From assembly GCF_003626595.1 (NCBI RefSeq), contig NZ_RBAK01000002.1, positions 558,001-622,000 on the forward strand: DNA of 64,000 nucleotides, in the 5' to 3' direction. Position 1 is the stretch's first letter; each line of letters begins with the position of its first letter. Shown piece by piece: positions 1-6,888 of the stretch. The notes below the pieces were generated by a model. The model searched no databases. It saw only the letters and a list, made by a program, of their open reading frames with translations, and was not told the DNA's origin. The position numbers and the translations under genes are program-made. The DNA comes from Micromonospora endolithica. Lineage in GTDB: Bacteria; Actinomycetota; Actinomycetes; Mycobacteriales; Micromonosporaceae.

Positions 1-21
1 TGTTGCCAAGATTTGGCAACA
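1..21. promoter_or_regulatory. perfect 9-3-9 inverted repeat
   Basis: TGTTGCCAA-GAT-TTGGCAACA is a perfect 9-bp inverted repeat with a 3-nt centre, about 60 bp upstream of the peroxiredoxin promoter. The short centre and the lack of a T-run suggest a dimeric repressor operator rather than a terminator. The cognate regulator is unknown, and the element may belong to a gene left of the window. Confidence 0.45.
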
Positions 22-82
22 AGGCGAGTGGTTGATCACTGAGGCGGCGCGTCGCCCACGCCGACGCCGGTCGGGACGACGG

Positions 83-88
83 TAGGGT
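83..88 (+). promoter_or_regulatory. -10 element, leaderless bcp promoter
   Basis: TAGGGT is followed by exactly 6 nt before the ATG at 95. The transcript would then start at or next to the start codon. This is the leaderless arrangement seen repeatedly in this window. Confidence 0.55.
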
Positions 89-94
89 CGTGCC

Positions 95-571
95 ATGACC
101 GCGCCCGACCGCCTCGCCCCCGGTGACCCCGCGCCGGAGTTCACCCTCCCCACCGACACCGGCGACCCGCTCTCCCTCGCCGACCTGCGCGGCCGCCGGG
201 TCGTGCTGTACGCCTACCCGGCCGCGATGACCCCCGGCTGCACCAAGCAGGCCTGCGACTTCCGCGACTCGCTCGCCTCCCTCCAGGCCGCCGGCTACGA
301 GGTCGTCGGCATCTCGCCGGACAAGCCGGAGAAGCTCGCCAGGTTCCGCGAGCGCGACGCGATCACCTTCCCGCTGGTGTCCGACACCGACAAGGCGGTG
401 CTCACCGCGTACGGCGCGTACGGCGCGAAGCAGATGTACGGCAAGACCGTCACCGGCGTGATCCGCTCGACCTTCGTGATCGACGCCGACGGGAAGATCG
501 AACGGGCCCTCTACAACGTCAAGGCCACCGGGCACGTCGCCAAGCTCCGCCGCGACCTCGGCCTGGACTGA
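95..571 (+). CDS. bcp: thioredoxin-dependent peroxiredoxin (Bcp/PrxQ)
   Basis: A 158-residue thiol peroxidase of the BCP/PrxQ subfamily, which reduces hydrogen peroxide and organic hydroperoxides in the cytoplasm with electrons from thioredoxin. The peroxidatic site reads TPGCT (Cys49). A second cysteine five residues later (Cys54, KQACDF) is the usual PrxQ resolving cysteine, so this is an atypical 2-Cys enzyme. Length fits the family. The ATG has no clear Shine-Dalgarno but sits 6 nt after a TAGGGT -10, so a leaderless message is likely. The gene stands alone, with the next gene on the same strand under its own promoter. Confidence 0.95.
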   Translation: MTAPDRLAPGDPAPEFTLPTDTGDPLSLADLRGRRVVLYAYPAAMTPGCTKQACDFRDSLASLQAAGYEVVGISPDKPEKLARFRERDAITFPLVSDTDKAVLTAYGAYGAKQMYGKTVTGVIRSTFVIDADGKIERALYNVKATGHVAKLRRDLGLD

Positions 572-602
572 GCTCGTCGTACCGGGCCGCTACGTTCCGT
601 GC

Positions 603-1502
603 GTGGCCCGGTACCGGTACACCCCGCAGGCGCTCGCCGACGCCGCCTCGGTCGCGCACAGCGTCACCGAGGTGATGCGCCTGCTGGGCGTACGCATCAG
701 CGGGGGTTCGCACGCGCACATCAGCCGACAGCTCAAACGCTTCGGCGTCGACACCTCCCACTTCACCGGCCAAGCCCACAACCGGGGGCGCCCGGGACGG
801 CGCCGCAGTTCGTCCCAGGTCCTGGTCAAACTGCCACCAGAGGCACGCCGGGTTCCGGGAGCCCGGCTCCAACGCGCGCTTGCCTTCATCGGCATTCCCG
901 AGGCGTGCGAGCGCTGTGGCGTCGGTCCCCTCTGGCTGGGCAGGCCACTCGTACTGCACGTCGATCACGTCAACGGCGACTTCCTGGACAACCGCCCGCC
1001 CAACCTCCGGCTGCTCTGCCCCAACTGCCACAGCCAGACGAGCACCTTCGCCGGCCGGAATCGGGGCGTCGCACTCCGCCCGGCGGGGGCCGACCCCGCG
1101 GACCAGCGATCGACCCTCCCGGCGTCCCCGGAGGAGACAGTGGCCCTGCTCCGCCGGGTCGACGCGGGAGAGTTGACGGCGGTCGCCGCGGCACGTCGGC
1201 TCGGGTGCACACGGGACCACATCCGCACCTTGAGCCGTCGCCTGAAGGCCACCGGCACCATCGCCGCCGCGCCCCGGCGACACGACCGTCCGGTTCGCCG
1301 GCGCTACCGGGATGCCGTTCTGCGGCTGGCGCTCGCGCAGCCCGATCTCGGAGCACGCAGGATCGCCGAGATGCTGACGGAACCGCCTGACGGTGAGCCC
1401 CCGATCAGCCACCGGACCGTCCAGTTGATCCTTCGGGAAGCCGGGCTCGCCACAATCGCCGATCGACGCTCTAGACTCAGCGGGTCGGCGGGAGTGGCGT
1501 AA
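603..1502 (+). CDS. HNH endonuclease with HTH regions
   Basis: A 299-residue basic protein. Residues 15-55 resemble the helical DNA-binding segment found in many actinobacterial and phage HNH proteins (GVRISGGSHAHISRQLKRFG). A zinc-type HNH nuclease follows at about 100-150, with Cys102/Cys105, HVDHVNGD (His119, Asp121, His122) and CPNCH (Cys139, Cys142, His143). Residues 165-290 contain two more HTH-like stretches typical of transposase or resolvase arms. GTG 603 lies 6 nt after TACGTT (591-596). The reading frame ends at 1502, inside the tRNA-Leu gene, so the nuclease coding region overlaps the tRNA by 15 nt and contains its promoter. Role unknown: it could be a homing or mobile-element relic, or a housekeeping nuclease. 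Confidence 0.85.
   Translation: MARYRYTPQALADAASVAHSVTEVMRLLGVRISGGSHAHISRQLKRFGVDTSHFTGQAHNRGRPGRRRSSSQVLVKLPPEARRVPGARLQRALAFIGIPEACERCGVGPLWLGRPLVLHVDHVNGDFLDNRPPNLRLLCPNCHSQTSTFAGRNRGVALRPAGADPADQRSTLPASPEETVALLRRVDAGELTAVAAARRLGCTRDHIRTLSRRLKATGTIAAAPRRHDRPVRRRYRDAVLRLALAQPDLGARRIAEMLTEPPDGEPPISHRTVQLILREAGLATIADRRSRLSGSAGVA
1472..1477 (+). promoter_or_regulatory. -10 element of tRNA-Leu
   Basis: TAGACT lies 11 nt before the first base of the mature tRNA, inside the 3' end of the HNH reading frame. Spacing suits transcription of a short 5' leader removed by RNase P. Confidence 0.5.
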
Positions 1503-1570
1503 CGGCAGCCGCGGTAGGTTTAGGTCCTATTGTCTGAAAAGACGTGGGGGTTCGAATCCCCCCTCCCGCA
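1488..1570 (+). tRNA. tRNA-Leu, anticodon TAG
   Basis: The acceptor stem GCGGGAG pairs perfectly with CTCCCGC (1563-1569), followed by discriminator A. The anticodon loop TTTAGGT sits on a GTAGG/CCTAT stem and gives anticodon UAG, which reads CUA and CUG. The long variable arm (GTCT-GAAA-AGAC) marks a type II tRNA, and the T arm reads GGGGGTTCGAATCCCCC. CCA is not encoded. The gene overlaps the last 15 nt of the upstream HNH gene. Confidence 0.95.
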
Positions 1571-1594
1571 CCGGTTGCGCATCGGGGAACTGTC

Positions 1595-2176
1595 ATGCGG
1601 ATCACGATCGGAAGCCGCGAAGGCCTCCGGCCGGCCAGGATGGCCGGTGTGAGCCTGCGCTTCGTCCTCGACCCCGAGCTGACCCCGGACCTGCGTGAAC
1701 GCGTCGTCGCGCTGTGGGTCGACGTCACCAACGCCGGCGGCGCGGTCGGCTTCGTCGCCCCGGTGAGCACCGACGACGTCCGCCGGCTCGCCGATCCCAC
1801 CTTCGCCGGCGTCACCGACGGGCCGGACCGGCTCCTGCTCGGGTACGCGGGCGATCGCCTCGTCGCCGCGCTGATCTTCTGCGACAACCGGTTCGACCTG
1901 AAGGCGCACTGGTGCGTGCTGAAGCGGGTGATGATCCACCCGGAGACGCAGGGACACGGGTACGGGCTGGCGCTCATGCGGGAGGCCGAACACCTCGGCC
2001 GCGCGCTGGGGCACCGGGCGCTGCACGTGACCGTGCGGGACGGCCTGGGCCTGGACGGCTTCTATCGCCGCCTCGGTTACCGGGAGGTCGGGCGGCTGCC
2101 CGGGGCGCTGCGGGTGGCACCCGGCGACGACCGCGACGAGATCCTGATGTGGCGGGACCTGACCCCGGCCAACTGA
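1595..2176 (+). CDS. GNAT-family N-acetyltransferase
   Basis: A GNAT acetyltransferase of about 193 residues that transfers acetyl from acetyl-CoA to an unidentified amine. The acetyl-CoA pocket motif is visible as VMIHPETQGHGYGLALM, followed by the typical LGHRALHVTVRD strand and the GFYRRLGYREVG segment. The open frame extends back into the tRNA, so the start must be internal. ATG 1595 has a GGGGAA about 5 nt upstream. ATG 1640 (MAGVSL), at the point where homology to the fold begins, is the alternative. It is unlikely to be co-transcribed with the tRNA in a functional sense. Confidence 0.85.
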   Translation: MRITIGSREGLRPARMAGVSLRFVLDPELTPDLRERVVALWVDVTNAGGAVGFVAPVSTDDVRRLADPTFAGVTDGPDRLLLGYAGDRLVAALIFCDNRFDLKAHWCVLKRVMIHPETQGHGYGLALMREAEHLGRALGHRALHVTVRDGLGLDGFYRRLGYREVGRLPGALRVAPGDDRDEILMWRDLTPAN

Positions 2177-2187
2177 CCGGCCGCGAT

Positions 2188-2273
2188 CGGCCGAAGACCC
2201 GCGGCGGCCGGCCGAAGACCCGCGCGACATCGTGGAAGTAGTGGCCTCGACCGGCGGGCGACGCCACTACTTC
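2188..2273. repeat. direct repeat plus 11-bp inverted repeat
   Basis: Two copies of CGGCCGAAGACCCGCG (about 2188-2203 and 2209-2224) are followed by GAAGTAGTGGC (2235-2245) and its exact complement GCCACTACTTC (2263-2273) across a 17-nt loop. The region lies between convergent genes, so a bidirectional terminator is possible. There is no T-run, and the composition looks like a small intergenic repeat element. Confidence 0.5.
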
Positions 2274-2358
2274 GGGGATCGAGCACGATCATGGCGACCA
2301 AGACCGACGACGGCACGGACACGACGACGACGGTCACGGGCACCGGAACGGGCCGTGG

Positions 2359-3372
2359 TCAGCAGCTCGGTCGCTCCGGCGCCGCGTCCAACGCCACCGG
2401 GACGTCACCGGCGGACGGAGCGGCCGGTGTCGCCGCGACGCTCCCGCGCGGCGACCCACTCGGCCGGGGACTCGGCCGCGCCGACGAGGCGGCGGGCGTC
2501 GGGCGGGTGGCGGTGGGCCGTGGGCGAGTGGCGTTGGTGCCACCGCCGTACATCCGGACGTCGCTGCGCTGCACCTCGCCCGGGGCCAGTCGCACCCCGC
2601 CGGCGGTGACCCGGTGGCCGCGGGTGTCGGTGACCCGGACGGCGTACGGGCCGGTGCCGACGCCGTCGGCGACCAGCCAGTAGTTGTAGTCCTGCCGGGC
2701 AGCGGACCGCCAGGTCGAGGATCCGCTCTGCCGCACCTCGACCGAGCGCAGCGGGTTGCCGTGCCGGGCCACCTGGACGGCGAGCCACCAGCGGGAGGAG
2801 CCCTCCTTGACCCGGAAGGTGAGCGGGCCGGACAGTTTCGGGTCCGGCACCGCGCGGTAGCTGACCGGGACGACGCCCTTGACCGGGTCGGCGATCCGGG
2901 CGAAGGCCTCTCGGGACAGGTCGAGGTGGCCGGGCGGGCACTCGGGACACTGGTCCATGACCAGTACCCGGACGGTGCCCCTCGGGCCGGTCACGTCCAG
3001 GTGGCCGCCACAGGCGGCGGCGGCCGCGTACTCGCTGGGGCCGAGCGCGACGTAGAGCCGGTCGGCGGGCGCGGCCGGTAGCGAACAGTTGCCGCCGGCG
3101 CCCTTCGAGTCGTAGAAGGTGGCCTTCCCCTGCCTGGTGACCCCGGCGGGGGGCGGAGCGGCCAACCCGGCGGCCGGTACGGCGGCGGGCGGGCCGGCGA
3201 GCGGCGGCGCGGCGCAGGCGGGGGCGGCACCGGAGCGCAGGGCGAGGGTCAGGCCGACGACGGCGGCGAGGGCGGTCAGGCCCCCGGCGGCGAGCCAGCG
3301 GCCGGTACGGCGGCCGGAGCCGTTCGTGGGAGCGGTGCCGTCGGTCACGTCCGCCGATGCTGCCTGAGCCAC
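2359..3372 (-). CDS. secreted expansin-like (EXLX1/RlpA-type) protein
   Basis: A 337-residue exported protein. An N-terminal membrane segment or signal (about residues 27-48, WLAAGGLTALAAVVGLTLAL) precedes an Ala/Pro spacer. A double-psi beta-barrel domain follows (GKATFYDSKGAGGNCS ... CGGHLDV ... VLVMDQCPEC ... LDLSREAFARI), then a family-63-type binding domain. This order is that of bacterial expansins, which loosen cellulose/peptidoglycan networks without hydrolysis. The last 70 residues are Pro/Ala/Thr/Ser-rich. The start is GTG; no good ribosome site is visible, so a slightly different start is possible. A GH12-CBM2 cellulase elsewhere in the window fits a plant-polymer lifestyle. Confidence 0.85.
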   Translation of the reverse strand: MAQAASADVTDGTAPTNGSGRRTGRWLAAGGLTALAAVVGLTLALRSGAAPACAAPPLAGPPAAVPAAGLAAPPPAGVTRQGKATFYDSKGAGGNCSLPAAPADRLYVALGPSEYAAAAACGGHLDVTGPRGTVRVLVMDQCPECPPGHLDLSREAFARIADPVKGVVPVSYRAVPDPKLSGPLTFRVKEGSSRWWLAVQVARHGNPLRSVEVRQSGSSTWRSAARQDYNYWLVADGVGTGPYAVRVTDTRGHRVTAGGVRLAPGEVQRSDVRMYGGGTNATRPRPTATRPTPAASSARPSPRPSGSPRGSVAATPAAPSAGDVPVALDAAPERPSC

Positions 3373-3402
3373 CGGTGGACCGGCAAGCCCGCTAAGCGAA
3401 AG

Positions 3403-3717
3403 CTAAGGCGAGACCTGCCGGGCGCGCAGGAGCCGGGTGGCGACCCCGACCAGTGCGTGCAGCGGCTCGGCGGCGGCCGGCCGGCTGCGCAGCGTGTCCT
3501 CCAGGCGTACCCGCCACCGCCCGACCTCGACCGGGACCAGCGCGTCCCCGACGGCGCATAGCCGGTCTCGGCTGTCCCGCAGGTCCCGTTCGTGGTCGGG
3601 CCCGAGCAGATCGCCGACCTCGCCGGCGAGCCAGCCGAAGAGGTCGTCGTCGGGCATCGCCGCGACCAGGGTGCGGGCCGCGTCCCAGGCCACCCGGGGT
3701 TGGTGGATCACCTGCAT
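3403..3717 (-). CDS. small helical hypothetical protein
   Basis: A 104-residue protein not recognised. It looks wholly alpha-helical and charged, with no signal peptide or cysteine pair. ATG 3717 is backed by a strong AGGAG 7 nt upstream, which argues for a genuine gene. It lies between, and in the same direction as, the MOSC gene and the expansin gene. Confidence 0.6.
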   Translation of the reverse strand: MQVIHQPRVAWDAARTLVAAMPDDDLFGWLAGEVGDLLGPDHERDLRDSRDRLCAVGDALVPVEVGRWRVRLEDTLRSRPAAAEPLHALVGVATRLLRARQVSP

Positions 3718-3797
3718 GTCAGGCTCCTTCGTCCGGCCCTGCCGCCGCGGCCATCATCGGTCGCGTCCGCCGGTGGGCACAAGGGGCTCACCGGGCC

Positions 3798-4616
3798 TCA
3801 GGACGGGACGCTCACCTCGTCGCCGACGGCCACCTGACCGGTGTCAACGGGCACCAGGTGGAGTCCGAAGAGGAGCTTCTGCGCCACGTTGCGGTGGCGG
3901 GCGAGCGTCCGCAGTGGTTCCTTCCCGCGTACGCCGGTCTCCTGGTCGGTGGTGGTGACCACGCAGCGGTCGCACGGCCCGGCGGCGCGGAAGCGGACGC
4001 CGCCGACGCGCAGCGTGCGGCCCACCCAGTCGTCCTCGGCCCATGCCGGCGCGCCCCGCACGACCAGGTTGGGGCGGAACCGGGTCATCGGCACCGGCGG
4101 CTCCCCGGCGTCGGCGAGCCAGCCGTTCAGCGCGTCGAGGGAGGCCGTGTTGGCCAGGAGCAGCGGGTAGGCGTCGGCGAAGCTGACCTGGTCGCCGGTG
4201 TCGTGCTCGCGGTCGTCGGCGGGGATGTGTCGGGTCGGGCGGGCGAGGTGGACCAGCCGCACCGGGCGTCCGAGGAGCCGACCGAGCCAGTCGTCGGCGG
4301 CCGGCCCGGCCGGCAGCGCGGGCACCGGCAGCTTGCGGTTGCTGAACGTCCGCACGGGCAGGGATTCACCGCCGGTCGGCGCGGCCACGTCCAGGTCGGT
4401 GTGGCCGGCAGCGCGCAGGGTCAGGCCGCCGTCGCGCGGGACCGCCCGCAGCCGGACCAGGTCGGTGACCTCCCGCTGGGTGACGCCGACGCCGTCGGCG
4501 TCGACCACCATCCAGCGCCGGTCGCCGGCCAGGCCCCACGGTTCGACGCTCGCGTCGTCGTGGTCGAGCCGGTGACAACCCTTGACCGGGTACGTGTGGA
4601 TCGCGCTCAGCCGCAC
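3798..4616 (-). CDS. MOSC-domain protein (YcbX/mARC-like)
   Basis: A 272-residue protein with an N-terminal MOSC beta-barrel (IHTYPVKGC at the start, then the GLAGDRRWMVVD signature) and a C-terminal MOSC domain containing GPCDRCVVTTTD and QETG. In this family the conserved cysteine binds the molybdenum cofactor. Members such as YcbX and mARC reduce N-hydroxylated compounds together with a redox partner. GTG 4616 was chosen because homology begins there. The open frame upstream is just a high-GC extension without a ribosome site. Confidence 0.88.
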   Translation of the reverse strand: MRLSAIHTYPVKGCHRLDHDDASVEPWGLAGDRRWMVVDADGVGVTQREVTDLVRLRAVPRDGGLTLRAAGHTDLDVAAPTGGESLPVRTFSNRKLPVPALPAGPAADDWLGRLLGRPVRLVHLARPTRHIPADDREHDTGDQVSFADAYPLLLANTASLDALNGWLADAGEPPVPMTRFRPNLVVRGAPAWAEDDWVGRTLRVGGVRFRAAGPCDRCVVTTTDQETGVRGKEPLRTLARHRNVAQKLLFGLHLVPVDTGQVAVGDEVSVPS

Positions 4617-4672
4617 CGACCCACCATGCCATGCCGGGGGCCGTTCCCGCCGCCCCGCTCGGCGGGGCCGGT

Positions 4673-5506
4673 CTACCAGGCCACGCCGATGCCGTCGCCG
4701 GGGTACCAGTGGTTGGCCGGGGTCTCCCGGAAGGCGAGGAACCGCCGGCCGGTGCTCTCGGCGTGCTGGGCGAGCACGTTGGTGATGGTGACGTTGTCGG
4801 TGAGCAGGATGGCGCCCGGCGCGAGCTTCGGCTCGACGGCGTCGAACTCGCGCCGTTCGTGGGCGGTGCGGTGGTCGCTGTCGTGCAGGAAGAGGTCGAC
4901 CGGGCGGTCCAGCGCGGCGATCGAGGCGAGCGAGTCGCCGATCACCAGGTCGACCACCTCCGACCAGGGCGCGACCCGGGCCAGGTAGCCGGCCTCCGGA
5001 TTGATGTCCAGCGAGGTCACCCGCCCGGGGTGTCCCTCGGCGGCGTTGCGCAGCAGGGCGGCGGCCAGGACGACGCTGCCGAGTCCCTTGTCGACGCCGG
5101 TCTCGACCACGTGCTTCGGGCGGGCCGCGCGGACGATCGCGTACCAGCCGATCCGCCGGGCGTAGCGGATCTCCTTGTCGGCGAGGCGTCGCCGGTCGGA
5201 CTCGGCGATCGCCGCCAGCAGGTGCTGGCGCAGGGTGTCGTCGGACTCGATCTCGTCGAGGTAGGCCCGCACCTGCTTGACCGGGATGTCGCAGATGACG
5301 CTGACGAACCAGGCGAGGTGGTTGCGGCTCAGCGGGGTGAGGTCGTACGTGTAGTTGTGATGCTCGCGGGACTTCACCAGCCACCGCACGGAGCTGCGCA
5401 GCACCTTGGCGTCGTACCGGGCGATCGTGCGGAGCCTCTTGGGGAAGGCGGCGACCGGAGCGAGCGGGGTGCGCGCGATCGCCCGCCGGAGCTTGATTCG
5501 ATCCAC
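4673..5506 (-). CDS. class I SAM-dependent methyltransferase
   Basis: A 277-residue cytoplasmic protein with a Rossmann methyltransferase core: motif I HVVETGVDKGLGS, the acidic strand SLDINPEAG, LVIGDSLASI, and FLHDSDHRTAHERREFD, a motif shared with cephalosporin-hydroxylase/O-methyltransferase-like proteins. The substrate is unknown. It lies beside the LCP and priming-transferase genes, so modification of a surface glycan is possible (inference). The frame is open for 80 codons upstream, but GTG 5506 (VDRIKL) matches where structured protein begins. It is divergent from the LCP gene. Confidence 0.8.
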   Translation of the reverse strand: MDRIKLRRAIARTPLAPVAAFPKRLRTIARYDAKVLRSSVRWLVKSREHHNYTYDLTPLSRNHLAWFVSVICDIPVKQVRAYLDEIESDDTLRQHLLAAIAESDRRRLADKEIRYARRIGWYAIVRAARPKHVVETGVDKGLGSVVLAAALLRNAAEGHPGRVTSLDINPEAGYLARVAPWSEVVDLVIGDSLASIAALDRPVDLFLHDSDHRTAHERREFDAVEPKLAPGAILLTDNVTITNVLAQHAESTGRRFLAFRETPANHWYPGDGIGVAW

Positions 5507-5731
5507 GGAAGCGTTGTACCAGGCTTCCGGGGACAGCGAGAGGTCACCGACAAACCACGGCGTCGTCCGGGCCGTCCGTCGGCGGGGAGGCGACAGGATA
5601 GGGGTTGGGGATGAGCGCCGGGCCGGCGCTACCGGTAGACCGGCCGGCCCACCGGTACGTTCCGCCACGCCGGTCGGTCGGGGCGTCGGTGGCCGAAAGG
5701 ACGAGGGTACACAGCGGTAACGCGCGATCAG

Positions 5732-5737
5732 TAGCAT
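5732..5737 (+). promoter_or_regulatory. -10 element, leaderless LCP promoter
   Basis: TAGCAT, 7 nt before ATG 5745. The ATG at 5736 overlaps this hexamer and so would not be on the transcript, which supports 5745 as the start. Confidence 0.45.
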
Positions 5738-5744
5738 GCCCGGC

Positions 5745-6827
5745 ATGTCTGGTGCTCAACGGTACATCGATGCCGACACCGTCGTCGTGGATCCACACGA
5801 CGACGCCACGACCGCGCCCCCGGCCGGGAAGCGGCGACGTGGTCCGCGGTGGCGTCGGATCCTCGTCATCTGCCTGGTGGCCGCGGCCATCCTCGGCGGC
5901 AGTGCGATGATCGGCGGCGCCCTCTACCTGCGGTCCGTGGAGTCGGACATCGACCGGGTGGACGCCTTCGCCGACGTCCCGGAGGAGGGACGTCCGCAGG
6001 CGGTGCCGGGTGGCGCGATGAACATGCTGATCCTGGGCAGCGACTCCCGTGACCCGGAGGGCACCGGCGGTTCGCGTACGGACACGATCATCCTGGCGCA
6101 CATTCCGAAGGACCGGTCGAGCGCGCAGCTCGTCTCGATCCCCCGCGACACCTGGGTCAACGTGCCGAAGTCGAAGGACGGCCGGAACGGCGGCCGGGAC
6201 GCGAAGATCAACGCGGCGTACTCCTGGGGCGGCGTTCCCCTGATGGTGCAGACGGTCGAGTCGTTCACCAAGGTCCGGATCGACCACGTGATGATCGTCG
6301 ACTTCGCCGGTTTCAAGGAGATCATCGACGCCCTGGGTGGGGTCGACATCAAGTCAGAGAAGACGTTCACCTCGATCCATCCGCCGTTCCGCACGTTCCA
6401 GCAGGGGACGCAGCGGATGGACGGTGAGGCGGCTCTGGACTACTCCCGTCAGCGCAAGCAGTTCGCCGACGGCGACTTCGCCCGCATCCGGCACCAGCAG
6501 CAGGTCATCAAGGCGATCCTCGACAGGGCGGTCTCGGGTGGCATCGTCACGAGCCCGACGCGCCTGAACTCCTTCGTCAAGGCCACGTCCAACGCGGTGT
6601 CGGTGGACGAGAAGATGTCGCTGTTGGGCCTGGCGTCGGACCTGCGCAACCTGCGGGGCAGCAACCTGACGTTCCTGACCAGCCCGACGAAGGGCACCGG
6701 GCGGGTGGGCAACGAGAGCGTGGTGTTCGCGAACACCGAGAAGGCTCGGACCTTCTACGACGCGGTGCGCCGCGACGCGGTGGACGAGATCGTCCGGGTG
6801 GCACGTGAGGCCCGCTCCGGCTCGTGA
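5745..6827 (+). CDS. LytR-CpsA-Psr (LCP) glycopolymer ligase
   Basis: A membrane-anchored LCP protein of about 360 residues. A short acidic cytoplasmic tail and a basic patch (GKRRRGPRWRR) lead into one transmembrane helix (about residues 38-60). The extracellular LCP domain follows: NMLILGSDSRD, the GGSRTDTIIL arginine site, SIPRDTWVNVP, KINAAYSWGG, and DYSRQRKQFADGDFARIRHQQ. LCP enzymes transfer undecaprenyl-pyrophosphate-linked polymers onto peptidoglycan. Its neighbours, a priming sugar-phosphate transferase and a GT2, suggest that the locus's exopolysaccharide is the substrate. A hairpin terminator follows. Confidence 0.93.
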   Translation: MSGAQRYIDADTVVVDPHDDATTAPPAGKRRRGPRWRRILVICLVAAAILGGSAMIGGALYLRSVESDIDRVDAFADVPEEGRPQAVPGGAMNMLILGSDSRDPEGTGGSRTDTIILAHIPKDRSSAQLVSIPRDTWVNVPKSKDGRNGGRDAKINAAYSWGGVPLMVQTVESFTKVRIDHVMIVDFAGFKEIIDALGGVDIKSEKTFTSIHPPFRTFQQGTQRMDGEAALDYSRQRKQFADGDFARIRHQQQVIKAILDRAVSGGIVTSPTRLNSFVKATSNAVSVDEKMSLLGLASDLRNLRGSNLTFLTSPTKGTGRVGNESVVFANTEKARTFYDAVRRDAVDEIVRVAREARSGS

Positions 6828-6840
6828 ACCCCGTCGCTCT

Positions 6841-6884
6841 CCGTGCCCCGGGCACCCGGCGTGAGTCGGGCGCCCGGGGCACGG
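6841..6884. terminator. bidirectional hairpin terminator
   Basis: CCGTGCCCCGGGC (6841-6853) pairs perfectly with GCCCGGGGCACGG (6872-6884), and the inner CCCG/CGGG bases pair as well. It lies between convergent genes. No U-run, as usual in this GC class. Confidence 0.75.
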
Positions 6885-6888
6885 CCGG

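Noticed and set aside
1544..1594. GNAT gene starting inside the tRNA
   Set aside because: The first codons of the open frame are tRNA T-arm sequence. A start at 1595 or 1640 is the only sensible choice.
3798..5384. Apparent 528-residue MOSC fusion
   Set aside because: The upstream part is a shadow of the methyltransferase gene; MOSC homology starts at 4616.
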